From Hymenoscyphus infarciens (Eukaryota > Ascomycota > Leotiomycetes > Helotiales > Helotiaceae), in assembly GCA_001414345.1 (NCBI GenBank), contig LLCB01000427.1, positions 1-38,577 of the forward strand: a stretch of DNA of 38,577 bases, read 5' to 3'. Position 1 is the first letter of the stretch. Every line of letters begins with the position of its first letter. Below, in pieces: positions 21,105-32,945 of the stretch. The notes below the pieces were generated by a model that saw nothing but the letters and a program-made list of their open reading frames with translations, was not told the DNA's origin and searched no databases. Both the position numbers and the translations under genes were made by a program.

Positions 21105-23522
21105 AATAAGGCTTTTAGAGTGTAAAAGTATTAGTTCTCGAGTAACTCGTACTAGTAGTAGCGGCTAAACCGAATCGAGCCTAGCTCTTAACTCTAACTC
21201 AAATTCTAGTATATCTAAAACTATATATTTCTCTCGTCTTCTATCTAATACTAGCTCTAGCTTTAATAAATTATTTTTTTATATATATTAATAGAGCGCT
21301 TTCTAGAATATCTTTTATATTTAAAATTATCTAAATTACTTATAAATTGCCTATATAGACGTAATACTAAGTAATATTAAGACTACTCTTCTCTATTAAA
21401 AAGTCTTAGCTTACTTCTATACTCTCTAGAAGTATAAGAACTCTATACGTCTATCTTATTACTTTAAACTATATAAAGAGTATATTTAAGCTCTAATAAG
21501 TAGATATATTAAAAAAAGCTCTAGTAAAAGCGATATTATAGTATTATCTAAGAGCGATTTAGAAAGTATTATATATTTCGAGTCTAGTATAGCTACTCTA
21601 CTAATGAATTTTTACTTATATTTAATTACTCTCTTTAAATACTTTAATAGTATATATATAAATTATATTTAAAAGCTTTATTAGTAATACTAGATACTAA
21701 AGAGTAGACTCTTATAATTTATAAAGAAAAATATACTAGAAAATCTAAAGTATTATATAGCTAGGAGATACTAGAAGCGCTTCTCGATTTTTATAAAAGC
21801 TTTTTACTCTACTACTAATTCTGTCTTACTACTTACTACTTTCTACTAGCTCTTAGAACTAACACTTTTACTCTTAGAATACTCTTTCTATATAAGCTAT
21901 TTATATACTAAAAAACTCTAGTATACTTATTCTAAGAGGAAAAGTATTAGTCTTAAACTAGTAGTAGTAGCGGTTCTTTTTAGTAGACGGTGCTAGTTCT
22001 ATATACTATATAAAGTAGAGCTTAAATTATTTAAAATCTATACTTAAATTACTCTAAATTATCTTATTTAATACTTATACTTATATTTACCTAGAGAGTA
22101 TACTTCTAGGTAGAGTTTATTAGATACTATAGTACTACTAATATTTCTCTTGAAATTTATAAGAGTATTAAGTAAAGAGTAGATAGTTTTTATGAATTAA
22201 TTTATAATAAATCCTAAGGTTTCTTTTAAAGTTTATAAGCTTTTAAAGAGAGATTAAGTCTTTTATTTTATCTAATTATCTATAATAGAGTCCTATGTAT
22301 TTAGTCTTTTCTTAAGCTCTTTTAACTGCTTTATAATCTTTTAAGACTTATTATATACGTAGACCTTACTAGACTTAGTATATTAAAAGTACTTCTTAAA
22401 AGTATTCTTAGAATACTTCTTTCTTATAAGGCTTTTATCTTTTATATTAATAATAGTATTATAATCTATAATCTTTTTAAGAACCTTCTTAATAGACGAA
22501 GAAGGTATTATAAAGCTCTTATTACTTACCTTCTTATATCTCTTCTTAGACTAAAAGATATCCTAGTTACTCTTATAATTATAAAATATAGTAGTAATCT
22601 CTTATACTAAATTTAGCTTTATAAACTATAAGAGTTAGAATAGAATAAGATAGATTTATTTACTTACTTTCTACCTATACTACGCCTCTTACTTCTTCCT
22701 ATATTACTTCCTAGAGTATAACCTAGCCTAGTATTTATAAGAGATATAAGTACTATTAACGAATAATATCTCTAAATTCTCTTAGATACTAGAGATATCT
22801 TTAATCTTATTTATTAGAAAGAAGATAATAGAAGAGAGTAGGAGTTACGATTTAGTATATATAAGGCCTAGCTTCTGAATTTTCTTTATAATTTTTAAGA
22901 CCTCTACTCTCTACTCTAGTTCTAGTTCTAGTTCTAGTTCCTCTATAATAGGCTAGCTAATAAGCCCTCTATTTACTTAGAATATTTTACGCTTAATAAC
23001 TTCCTTTTAGCTATTATTCTTTATATAAGAGCTTAAGAATATAACGTGGTTTATATAATTATAGTTATAGTAGTACTTAACGACGACCTTCTAAGACGTA
23101 CTTAGAAGAGAGAGGAGTTATAGCCTAGTATTCTCTGAAGTACTAATAGTAAGCTCTATCTCTTTCTTAGATAATACTCTATTCTTCTCCGCCTTTATAG
23201 CTAGCGTATAATACTCTAACTTTATAAACTAATCTATAAAAGCTAGAAGACAGCTTTTTTAGCTAGTATCGTAGTTGTTAATATCTTCGGCTTTTAGCGC
23301 TCGCTTATAGTCGTACTTCAAAGTATAAGTAGAGATATCCTCTAACTCTTATAGGATTATAGTACTCTTCTTCTCTTTTTTAACTCGCTTTTTATAAGAC
23401 TCTAACTCTATAGTATTATTAGTAGTAGCGGTAAGAGTAGAGATAGAGGTAGATATAGAAGTATAGAAGTAGAATAAAAGCTGTCTTAATTTATAAGTAA
23501 ATAAAAACACTTTCTAATCTCT

Positions 23523-23645
23523 TAACCTTTTAATCTTTTAATCTTTTAATCTTTTAATCTTTTAATCTTTTAATCTTTTAATCTTTTAATCTTTTAATCT
23601 TTTAATCTTTTAATCTTTTAATCTTTTAATCTTTTAATCTTTTAA
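23523..23645. repeat. 8-bp tandem array (CTTTTAAT), about 15 copies
   Basis: About 15 virtually identical CTTTTAAT units occur without interruption. Their uniformity contrasts with the heavily mutated surroundings and suggests recent slippage expansion after RIP. Confidence 0.95.
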
Positions 23646-25309
23646 CTTCTTAATCTCTTTCTCTCTAACTAACCTACCTATAATATAGACTCTCTTAATA
23701 AATTAGATAAAGAGAGTGTATCTAATATAAATATTAAAGAAGTGAATAAGAATATACTTAATACTTAGAACGAAAAAGACGCTTTTAAATTAGCTTTTAT
23801 ATAAATAGAAAATAACGTTAAAAAGCTATCTATAGCTTCTCTTTATATAGATACTCGAAAGTAATACTAAAGATAACTTATTTCTTACTTCTAGGACTTC
23901 TTTTAGATTACTTCCTCGAGTTTATAACTACTATCTATAGAGAGAAGAGTAATAAGAATATAAAGGCATCTTATAAGAGAGCTCTCTATCTAATTTATAC
24001 TTAGATTATTACTAGATACAAGAGTCTTAAGCATCTTATAAAGAGCTTTAAAAAGAAGAAGCTTATACTTTATAATAGTAAAAGCTAATTCTACTTATAA
24101 GTACTTAAGATAAGAGTAGTAGTAAGCTAGAGGTTTTTAAGAGAGCTTAATAAGAGTAATCTTATATAGAGGTAAGTATCTAGTAGTAGATATAATACTA
24201 ATCTATTACTCTTTTAGAAAGTTTTAAAGTATATAATTAGCTTATAAAGAAGAATAATAAGTAAATAACTTTGTAAATTATAAGAGTACTAATTATTCTA
24301 AATCTATATTAGAGAGATTACTATAAGTATACGCTCTATTTTTAATAAAGACTTTAAGAAGCTATATAATATTAATTATAATATAGTATTACTATAATAT
24401 CTTACTAATCTTAGAAGTAATCTAAAAACTAATTAGAGAGAGCTTAAATAAAGAAGTATAATATAAGCTATCTATCTTTTATTCTTCTTTTACTTACTCT
24501 AATTTAATAAAGTTCTTAAGATCTAGGTATATTATATTAAGGTTATTAATAAGCGGATTAGTAAGATTAAGCTAATACTTATGTTCTAGAAGATATACTA
24601 ACTTAGTAGTAAGTTACTCTTCTTAGCCTTACTTCTTTTTACTACCTCTATCTAATTATCTATTAAATAGAGATTAAGCTCTTCTATCTTTACTTTAATA
24701 AAGAGAATCTATATCTTTGCTCTATATAAGTACTCTTAAATTAGTTCTAGAAGTTATATATTACTAAGAGGTATATCTTTAGAAAGATTAATATAAATAA
24801 CTAGATAACTCTAAGTAGATTAGTATAAACCTCTTACTCTCTTATAAATTATATAGCTAATTAATATAAGAAAGCGACGTCTTTCTTAAAGCTTTTAGAA
24901 GGAATCTTATAAAGATTAGTAATAATTCTAAGCTATATAGTACTTACTCTTTTCGCTATAGTAGATACTAGTACTTCTTAAGTAAATTAGAGTAGAAAAT
25001 CTAGTAACTCTATAATTAAGAGGAGTAGTTTATAAACTTTAATAACCTTACTATTATATAGTACTTAATTAGTTAGAATAATAATCCTATAAGGTAGAGA
25101 GAGGACTTTTTAAAGCTAAAGAAGTATAAGAAGGATAAATGCTTTTACTATAGTAATTAGCTTACTTATATATTCATTTCTTACTTAATTTATAAAGCTT
25201 TTAGCTAAGGAGTTTTAACTTTTATATATAACTTTTATAGATAATTTACTTAAAAGCTTCTTAATTTATAAGCTTCTTAGTAAGATTATAAGTTAATATT
25301 CGAATAATA

Positions 25310-25940
25310 AGTTTAAAATAAGTAGATTTAATACTTAAAGTTAAATAACTAGACTAATTACGAAAGAAGAAATATTAAATAGATATACTTAGTACTAAAA
25401 AATAGCTTAATAGACTTATTACTTTCTAAGTAAATAGACGGATTATAAAAGAAGAAGTTTTAAATAAGTAGACTAAGTACTAAATAATAGACTAATAGAC
25501 TTATTACTTTCTAAGTAAATAGACTTATTACTTTTTAAGTAAATAGACGAATTATTAAAGAAGAAGTATTAAATAAGTAGACTAAGTACTAAATAATAGA
25601 TTAATAGACTTAATACTTAGAAAGTAACTAGACTAATTACTAAAGAGGTATTAAAGAAGTAGACTTAGTACTAAATAATAGACTTATTACTTAGAAGGTA
25701 ACTAGACTTATTACTAAAGAGGTATTAAAGAAGTAGACTTAGTACTAAATAATAGACTTATTACTAAAGAGGTATTAAAGAAGTAGACTTAGTACTAAAT
25801 AATAGATTTATAGACTTATTACTTTCTAAGTAAATAGACGGATTATAAAAGAAGGAGTATTAAATAAGTAGACTTAGTACTAAATAATAGACTAATAGAC
25901 TTATTACTTTCTAAGTAAATAGACTTATTTTACTTTAAAC
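25310..25940 (+). repeat. AT-rich satellite array, forward orientation
   Basis: Irregular units of roughly 60-110 bp are built from the blocks TTATTACTTTCTAAGTAAAT, AAGAAGTATTAAATAAGTAG and AGTACTAAATAATAGA. The order is repeated about seven times with deletions of sub-blocks. Confidence 0.8.
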
Positions 25941-26089
25941 GAATTAGCCTAGTTACCTTTTAAGTAACAGGTCTATTTACTTATTACTTTAAATTTTAAC
26001 TCTACTTATTTAGTATATATTATTTAAAAAGAAGTCTATTTACTTAATAAGTATATCTAATAAACCTTTAGTACTAATACTACTTATCT

Positions 26090-27010
26090 AATACTTCTTA
26101 TCTTATAATTAGTCTTAATACTTAGAAAGTAATAAGTTAATTAATCTATTATTTAGTACTATGTTTACTTATTAAGTACTACTTATTAAGTTATTAGTCT
26201 ATTTATATAGAAAGTAATAAGTCTATATTATTATAGTACTAAGTCTACTTCTTTAATACTTCTTTAGTAATAAGTCTATTTACTTAGAAAGTAATAAGTT
26301 TAGTTACTTTCTAGGTATTAAGTCTATTTACTTAGAAAGTAATAAGTCTATATTATTTAGTACTAAGTATACTTATTTAATACTTCTTCTTTTATAATTA
26401 TTCTATTTACTTAGAAAGTAATAAGTTTAGTTACTTTCTAAGTATTAAGTCTATTTAATTAGATTATAATAAGCCTATTAATCTATTATTTAGTACTTAG
26501 TCTCCTTATTTAATACTTCTTCTTTAATAATTCGTCTATTTACTTAGAAAGTAATAAGTCTATTTACTTAGAAAGTAATAAGTCTATAAATCTATTATTT
26601 AGTACTAAGTCTACTTCTTTAATATCTCTTCTTTAATAATTCGTCTATTTACTTAGAAAGTCATAAGTTTAGTTACTTTCTAAGTATTAAGTCTATTTAA
26701 TTAGATTATAATAAGCTTATTAATCTATTATTTAGTACTTAGTCTACTTATTTAATACTTCTTCTTTAATAATTCGTCTATTTACTTAGAAAGTAATAAG
26801 TCTATCTACTTAGAAGGTAATAAGTCTATTAGTCTATTATTTAGTACTAAGTCTACTTATTTAATACTTCTTCTTTTATAATTTATCTATTTACTTAGAA
26901 AGTAATAAGTTTAGTTACTTTCTAAGTATTAAGTCTATTAGTCTATTACTTAGTACTAAGTATATATATTTAATACTTTTTCTTTTATAATTCGTCTATT
27001 AACTTAAAAT
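26090..27010 (-). repeat. AT-rich satellite array, reverse orientation
   Basis: The same blocks as in 25310-25940 appear reverse-complemented: ATTTACTTAGAAAGTAATAA, CTACTTATTTAATACTTCTT and TCTATTATTTAGTACTAAGT. About eight to nine units are present. The inversion point lies in the roughly 150-bp spacer around 25940-26090. Confidence 0.8.
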
Positions 27011-28390
27011 CTAGTTAATAGGCTTGTAAATTAGGAAGCTTTTAAACGAATTCTATATTAAAGTTATATAAAAAGCATATATTACGTAGTAGTAGTATCT
27101 TTTATTAGATCTATAAAAAGCCTTATAAATTAAGAGGCTTTTAATAGTATCTTCTAGAGTATTCGTATATAACTTCTTTAAAATAAGTAATAAGTTCTCT
27201 TCTTAAAATAAGTAATAAATTAACCTTAAACGCTAGCGTATATAGCCTATACTCTTATTATTCTATATCTCTAGCCTATATACTCTAATATCTCTAGCCT
27301 TAGCTATATTATAGATTATAATTAACTATTCTACTAGCTATAGTAGCGGTTTAAAAAGCGTTAAAGCGATCTTAGTAAGAAAGAAGTATTATAATATTAA
27401 AATTAGGCTCAAATTAATCGTAGAGAAGAAGGAGGATTATATACTTTATATTAATAGAGAGGGTATTTAGAACGTTAGATATACTCTATTATAATATTAG
27501 TATAATAAATAAGAGATAGTATTTAGAAACTCTTTCTTAACTAAATATATCTTAAGTAACGCTTTCTTATATAAGTAGCTATAGTATAATCGATTCTTCT
27601 TAAGATTAGAGTTGCTAGTAGTCTACTATATAATAAGTAAAAAGCTTTATAAAATATAAGAGTATTTACTTATATATAAAATATAAATAGCTCGACTTTA
27701 GTAGTAGGAAAAACACTTAGTAGTACTATTAGTATATTAAGTCCTATTCTTCTTTATAGTTTAGAAAGAGGCACTATAATTAGATTATTATTATATTTCT
27801 TTATAAATTATAAAGCTTTCAAGAGTATATACTATAGACGTTCTTCTAAGTTAGAGTTATTAGTAAGAGATATTATTTCTTAATAGCGACTATTCTAGTA
27901 GGCTTTCTAGGCTTTAAAGCGTATACTATATAAAAGATATATTAGTAGATATAATTAGAAGTATTTAAGAGTGTTTAAGAGTATTCTAAAGCCTTAGAAG
28001 GCTTCCTAAGCTATAGAAGGTATATACTAGACTACGTAGACTCGGAGAGTAGCCTAATCTTATCTACGTATAATAGCGCTATTTAAGATAGTATAGAGCT
28101 AAACTATGACTATAGAGGGCTTTATAATCGATATTTAGCTAGGCGTATATAGATAGGAGATATATTAGAGGTATATTAGATATATAAAAGGCGTCGGAGC
28201 TATAGTTATTTAGAATAACTTTAAAGCTATTCGCGATTCTACGAGAAATAATTTTTAGAGTTACGTGTAATAGGCGATAAGATCGGACTTAAGCCTAATT
28301 AGGTTTAGAGGCTAAGAATTTTAGTATAGGACCTCTTAGCGAGGACTAGTACTTCGACTTAGGAATAAAGTTTTCTACTTACGAGGAAAA

Positions 28391-28897
28391 TTTAACTGAA
28401 TCGACGGGTGAATTAGTAGATGATGAGAATAGGCTCAAAGCGGCTTAGCGGGAGTCTTTTGATATTTATACGCGGTACACTTCAATGAAACTTGCACAGT
28501 TAATAGGTGAATGAATTGAAATCTTCCTTTGAATTGTGTGTAGTAAGCTGAGGATTTGTTTTTTAGAGGTGTCTTAATCCATTCAACAAGGCCTCGTCTC
28601 TTTAAAAAGGATAGAAAGGATAGATCCTAAAAACAAGATCGTTAAGACACAATGCTAGTTCCTTGACTTGATGGAAATAGGGTTCATAAAGAAAGGAATT
28701 CCCGAGTTACTATATAGAGATTTTCATTTATTATTCTGTGCTAAGTCTGAGTTAATTTCAGTGAAGCTTACGAAAAATAAAGCTCGGAGCTTACGTATAC
28801 ACAACAGAAAGTAAGTCTAAAATTTTCTTTTATCAAACTCTATAAGATGATGATAATTGTTCAAGATTGTCAAGGCTGGTGCAATAACCTCGATTAT
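28391..28897. other. Unassigned intergenic DNA
   Basis: CA and TG dinucleotides return at about 28400. No reading frame, RNA gene or repeat was recognised. It ends at the target duplication of the following hAT-type element. Confidence 0.5.
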
Positions 28898-28905
28898 ATA
28901 AAAAT
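28898..28905 (+). repeat. 8-bp target-site duplication (left)
   Basis: ATAAAAAT lies directly before the CAGTG terminus and is identical to 29849-29856. Confidence 0.9.
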
Positions 28906-29848
28906 CAGTGTTTTAGGTTTCCTCGCCTAATCTGTTATCCTATCCTACCTTAACGATCCTTCTCCTTCCTACCTCTATTTTAAGGCTATCCCGCCTAATC
29001 CTATCCTAACATATCACTTCTCCTAGCTACTCTAATCCTATTCTAAAATTTGTTCCGCCTATTCTTTCCTATCTAAGGTATCGGGGTAGCCTTTCTCAGC
29101 CTATAGAGGAGGCTAGGCAGAGTATATGCCAGCCTCAAATATAGTGCTACCTAAGAAAAGCATGTAATATTAGTCTCTAATCGGTACCTAAAAACAGGGG
29201 TTTTACCATAGTAAATCAAGTACCTAATAGAGCACTTAATTTAGTGCTATTTACTCCGACGGACGTAAGCTCTTATATTTAAGCCTTAACTAGTTTCTAG
29301 ACGACATGTTAATAACATTAATTATGCCCTCTAATCCCTATACTATATAATAATATAAGATATATAAATATAAGCTACTCTTTTTTCTATAGACGTCCTA
29401 GCCTAGCTAGCACCTAAACACCCACCCCCTCTTAGTCTACCCTCTCTTAGCCTACCTCTTCTTAATCTACCTCTTCTCCTTCTTAATTGTTCGAGGTAAT
29501 CGTTATTAACGATGACGAATCCGACCTTATAATAGCGGTAGAATAAAGAGAATTAGGTCGTTTTTAATACTTCTTGAATTAGTCTATAATATTAGTACTT
29601 TTTATTGCTTTTTACTTATTTTAATGCTTTTTACTTCCTATTCTATCCTATCCTCCCTAGCACCTCTCCTTACCTAGCCCTCTCTTTTAGTCTTCCTTAC
29701 CTCTCCTATCCTAATTTAGTATCTCTCCTACCTAATTCAGCCTAGCCTATAAGTGAAATTAGCCTATTCTCTCCTTTCCTAATAGAGAGGGGTAGCCTAT
29801 CCTCTCCGGAGTGCCAGGCTGACCAAGGCGGGGAAAGCCAAAACACTG
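28906..29848. mobile_element. Non-autonomous hAT-type element, 943 bp
   Basis: The left end reads CAGTGTTTTAGGTTTCCTCG and the right end is its near-perfect complement (CAGTGTTTTGGCTTTCCCCG read inward). The termini start CAGTG as in many hAT transposons and are flanked by a perfect 8-bp duplication, ATAAAAAT, the hAT target-site length. The interior has many subterminal CCTATCCT/GCCTATYCT motifs but no open frame. A short reading VIVINDDESDL near 29490 might be a coding remnant. RIP is modest, and the left terminus has C to T differences from the right. Confidence 0.92.
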
Positions 29849-29856
29849 ATAAAAAT
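29849..29856 (+). repeat. 8-bp target-site duplication (right)
   Basis: ATAAAAAT directly follows the right hAT terminus and matches 28898-28905. Confidence 0.9.
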
Positions 29857-30130
29857 ACTTATATACGAGCAGCGACTGCCCAGAGGTGAGAATTGCTATG
29901 TTGGTTGTATACTATTGCTATACAATATAACAGTAGCAGAACTGCGGTTTTTTATTATAAGAGCGCTTTTGAGTGGTCGTTCCTCCTAAATTCTTCACTC
30001 ACCTCGTCAAGCGAGGTTGGGTGTGTTCCCCTCTATTCTGAGCACAAGTACAACATGCTAATTTCCACATCCAGGGAAAATGATCTTTTATTAATTCAAT
30101 AGCAACTTCTAAAGTGAACCCTCAAATCCT

Positions 30131-30905
30131 CTATCTACACCCAAAACTCTCCGCACAATTCACGTCACCCCCTTTGTAAAACTGTTTCTTAGGATATGCG
30201 CAAAGAGTCCTCTCAAACACAGTTTCATTCCCAATGGGCATATTTCCGGCACCCAGAGTATCCGGAGCAATACCCTCCTCTACCCATTTAATCAATGATT
30301 GAAAGGTGCTGTATGGATACGCACCAGGCCCGCTATTGCAGTGTTGAATACCGGGTGCGAGGAACAGACGATAGTACTTATGAATCTCAGCATCTGCAGC
30401 TGCTACTGCATCGTAGTAAGCCACTGAACTTTTGGGAGTGACGAGTTGATCAGCCTAAAAATATGTTAGTCTGTGGATGAAAAGGGGGAGAAGAAAACCA
30501 ATTTCTCCTGTTTCTCATACCATCACTCACCCCATTGCTCCCAAGTGACATTACTTAAATCAGCCTTCGGATCTTGCAGTACTGGGATCTTGTAAAATAA
30601 AAAGCTTTGTCAAGTCAATCGTAGCATTATAGCCTGCCGGAACACAGGTTCCATTGGTACAATCAGTCGTTGTGACACCTGTCTCTGTTTCTTGAGTGTA
30701 TCCATACCACATGCTTGAACTGTCTGGAGGTTTTGCTCCATCCCACAACGCTTGCACTAGGGCCGCTGACGTAGGGGTGATCTTCACTTTTTCGGCTCCA
30801 GAATCTGCGAGACAATCTATGACTTTTCCGATTTGGGACCTGGGGTCGAATTCGCAGATTGAAGGATCTGTGATTATGCCATCGGTTACGCTATCTTTAT
30901 AAGAG
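30131..30905 (-). pseudogene. 3' fragment of a tannase/feruloyl esterase gene
   Basis: Minus-strand readings match the C-terminal half of the secreted fungal tannase/feruloyl esterase family, which hydrolyses ester bonds of gallic or ferulic acid conjugates. Recognisable blocks are DGIITDPSICEFDPR, ALWDGAKPPD, LSNVTWEQWG, ADQLVTP, LFLAPGIQHCNSGPG and the end CAYPKKQFYKGG. The active-site Asp (ADQ) and His (QHC) regions are present. The nucleophile Ser region and the N-terminal half are missing: homology stops at about 30905 where AT-rich DNA begins. A frameshift lies in the T-run near 30590-30600. A GT-AG intron (about 30454-30532, ACTAACA branch) follows EQWG, but the segment normally ending GGKMITWHG is absent. 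The gene is dead. Confidence 0.85.
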
Positions 30906-31750
30906 TCTTTACTTGTAATATCTATCTCCTAATTAGTATATACTCGAAAGTCTTCTCGACTACCTTCTATATAACTAGTTTCTATATAAACTTTTTTACT
31001 AAGTTTTTAGAAAACTAATAAGATTTTATCTATATTTCAACTAATAAAAAGTACTTAGACAAGGATTATAGTAAGATATAGTTCTAAGAGAAGCTTAAAA
31101 CTAGAGCTAGGACTATCTGCTTTATTAATACTATCGACTATCTAATATATAGAGTAATTACTATCTAATTAAAATAAACTTTATTTAAAAAGGTATTACT
31201 ATATATCACGGAAGTCCGCCGTTTTAAGATCCGTGGCTATAGCCTTAAGTAGCCGAAGCTTTTCTATATATAATGGTCTCGTGTTCGCGAGTTACTAGAC
31301 TATAGAGCGTAAAATTATACTCGAAGCTCGTTTCTTCTAATCTATAAAATAAATAAAGAAGTAGTAACAAGGCAACCTAAGCTAGAAAATATGATTTATG
31401 ATAAATAATAAAGAATTAATTTCACGCTAGCAGTGTTTCTATAAACCTATAAAACCTGAGGTTTATAATTATTAAAGGCGGGATAGGAAAGTATCCAGTT
31501 ATAGGTTCTAGATCTCCACTAATCTCGAAAAAAGTTATAGTCTCTCTCTAGAGATTCAAGAACCAAAAAGTAAAAACTGCATTAGGTTGGCGACGAAAGA
31601 AACCTGCAAAATTCGGTTCAAAGTTTCAGCCAAGTTAGTTCCACGAAGGAGGGTCGAGAGAAATATAATAGATGAGACCGACTTTATGATAGCCTCGTAC
31701 ATCGGCTCATTTTGGCCCTAAATGTAAGCCTAAGAAGTATAAGTTAGCAC
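30906..31750. repeat. AT-rich, RIP-like insertion between pseudogenes
   Basis: CA/TG-poor sequence truncates the tannase fragment on one side and the NLR-type fragment on the other. A short GC-richer patch near 31205-31245 contains CACGGA and TCCGTGG in inverted orientation. No coding sequence was found and the family is unknown. Confidence 0.6.
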
Positions 31751-31751
31751 C

Positions 31752-32421
31752 TTACCCCGCAAAGTTGAAAGCTATGATGATAGTACCTCTTTCATTATCA
31801 AACCCCCCATGGAGTGTACTGTTGAAAAATTGGTCGCAGTCTTTTGTTAGTTCCATTGTAAATAGTTGTAGCAAATTGTTTCTTACCTCTCCAATCTTAA
31901 GGTCTTCTAAATCAGATATAGATTCACCTTTTACGTACTTCAAGTCATACAACAGGTCTTTCGCGAAATCCAGCACTAACAGTTTATTCTTCGCATTGCC
32001 CAGTCGGAAATTTGCATTATATCTGAATGTCAGGATACGCGCTTCCTTGAAATCTGGCTCGAATGGCAGAAATTTCAGAGGCCAAAACAGATCAGAATTG
32101 TGGTCCTTTGACCAAGTCATCCGACTGCTGCCCCCCCCCCCCCAAACCATGGACGAACACGATGTCAACTCGGCGGTTTTCCGAGGGTCTGTGTATAACC
32201 TTCAAACCTAGAGGATCTCCTACATATGCCTCACTCCTCCGTCCCACTAAACACTCTGGTGTTCCATATAATCGTTCATCGATTGTTCCAGCCGTGATGA
32301 ACCGAGGACTAACACTTGGTGTTAGAAGTGGTGGAGGGAAGAGTAAGGCATTAGACGAAGTTGATGGTAAGTTTTCAGGGGGGCGCACCCCAGGACTCGG
32401 GTTCAAGAGCGGTACCATCAT
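31752..32421 (-). pseudogene. NLR-like protein fragment: N-terminal alpha/beta-hydrolase (SesB-like)
   Basis: The start ATG at 32421 opens a Pro-rich leader. The typical N-terminal hydrolase of fungal NACHT/NB-ARC repeat proteins follows: DPLGLKVIHRPSENRRVDIV, FVHGL-GG, SRMTWSKDHNSDLFWPLKFL, PFEPDFKEARILTFRYNANF, DFAKDLLYDLKYVKGE and DLKIGE. A 68-nt intron (31886-31819; GTAAGA, branch ACTAAC, CAACAG) leads to a short exon reading VHSMGGLIMKE, the nucleophile-serine motif, followed by a stop. The expected PIIFV stretch is missing. A 13-G tract (32131-32143) inside HGLGG shifts the frame by one. The NACHT/NB-ARC and repeat domains are absent; sequence beyond 31752 is AT-rich. Such proteins are thought to act in heterokaryon incompatibility or non-self recognition. 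This copy appears inactive. Confidence 0.85.
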
Positions 32422-32945
32422 GCACTCCTTCTCGTTTTCTCCGGAAGGTAAACTGTTTTACGAAACTTCTTACAAGTTAACCTCAAGCTGGTGAATGTAT
32501 TTCCGGACGGGTGCTACAGATCACATACCATAATTAATGCCAAGCTTCGATGTTCACTTTAAACTTGTTAGATTTTTAGATGAAGCAAACTTTAGAAAAC
32601 CATACAACGCTTCGAGAAATTTACAGAAACATTTCCCGTCAAATACACAAGATCCGGATTCCCGCAGAGCTCCATTATCCCCACCCATACCGCCTTTTAG
32701 CCATAATAGCCTTAAAGGATTAGGGGCGAGATACAGACGCCCGCACACCCTTAGGATAGGACCCTAGAGGTTGTTGGTGTCACAGATCACTACCTACGCG
32801 CCTTCAAAAACAAGGCTGCCCAGATTTTCGTTCTCTCAGAAAGAAACATCATTTGGATTAGCCCTCTTGAGCTTCAATTTACGAAAGAAAAAAACACAAA
32901 CAAAATCCCAGACGATCAAACCATCATACAATAGCTGATACACAG
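32422..32945. other. Unassigned spacer between divergent pseudogenes
   Basis: This is the shared upstream region of the minus-strand hydrolase fragment and the plus-strand kinase-like fragment. Short frames exist on both strands (for example 32537-32767) but none shows a family motif. The N-terminal part of the kinase-like gene should lie here and cannot be recognised, so it is deleted or diverged. Confidence 0.5.

Larger units (their letters stand above)
19424..28390. repeat. RIP-saturated AT-rich repeat block (central)
   Basis: About 9 kb is again nearly devoid of CA and TG, with no surviving reading frame. It contains duplicated segments, an 8-bp tandem array and opposing satellite arrays listed separately. 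The remaining sequence (about 21.1-23.5 kb, 23.7-25.3 kb and 27.0-28.4 kb) is probably decayed large transposons. No pol, gag or transposase motif could be read with confidence. Confidence 0.85.

Noticed and set aside
31205..31245. Possible transposon end with inverted CACGGA/TCCGTGG
   Set aside because: The inverted match is only 6-7 bp, no partner end was found nearby, and the family could not be named.
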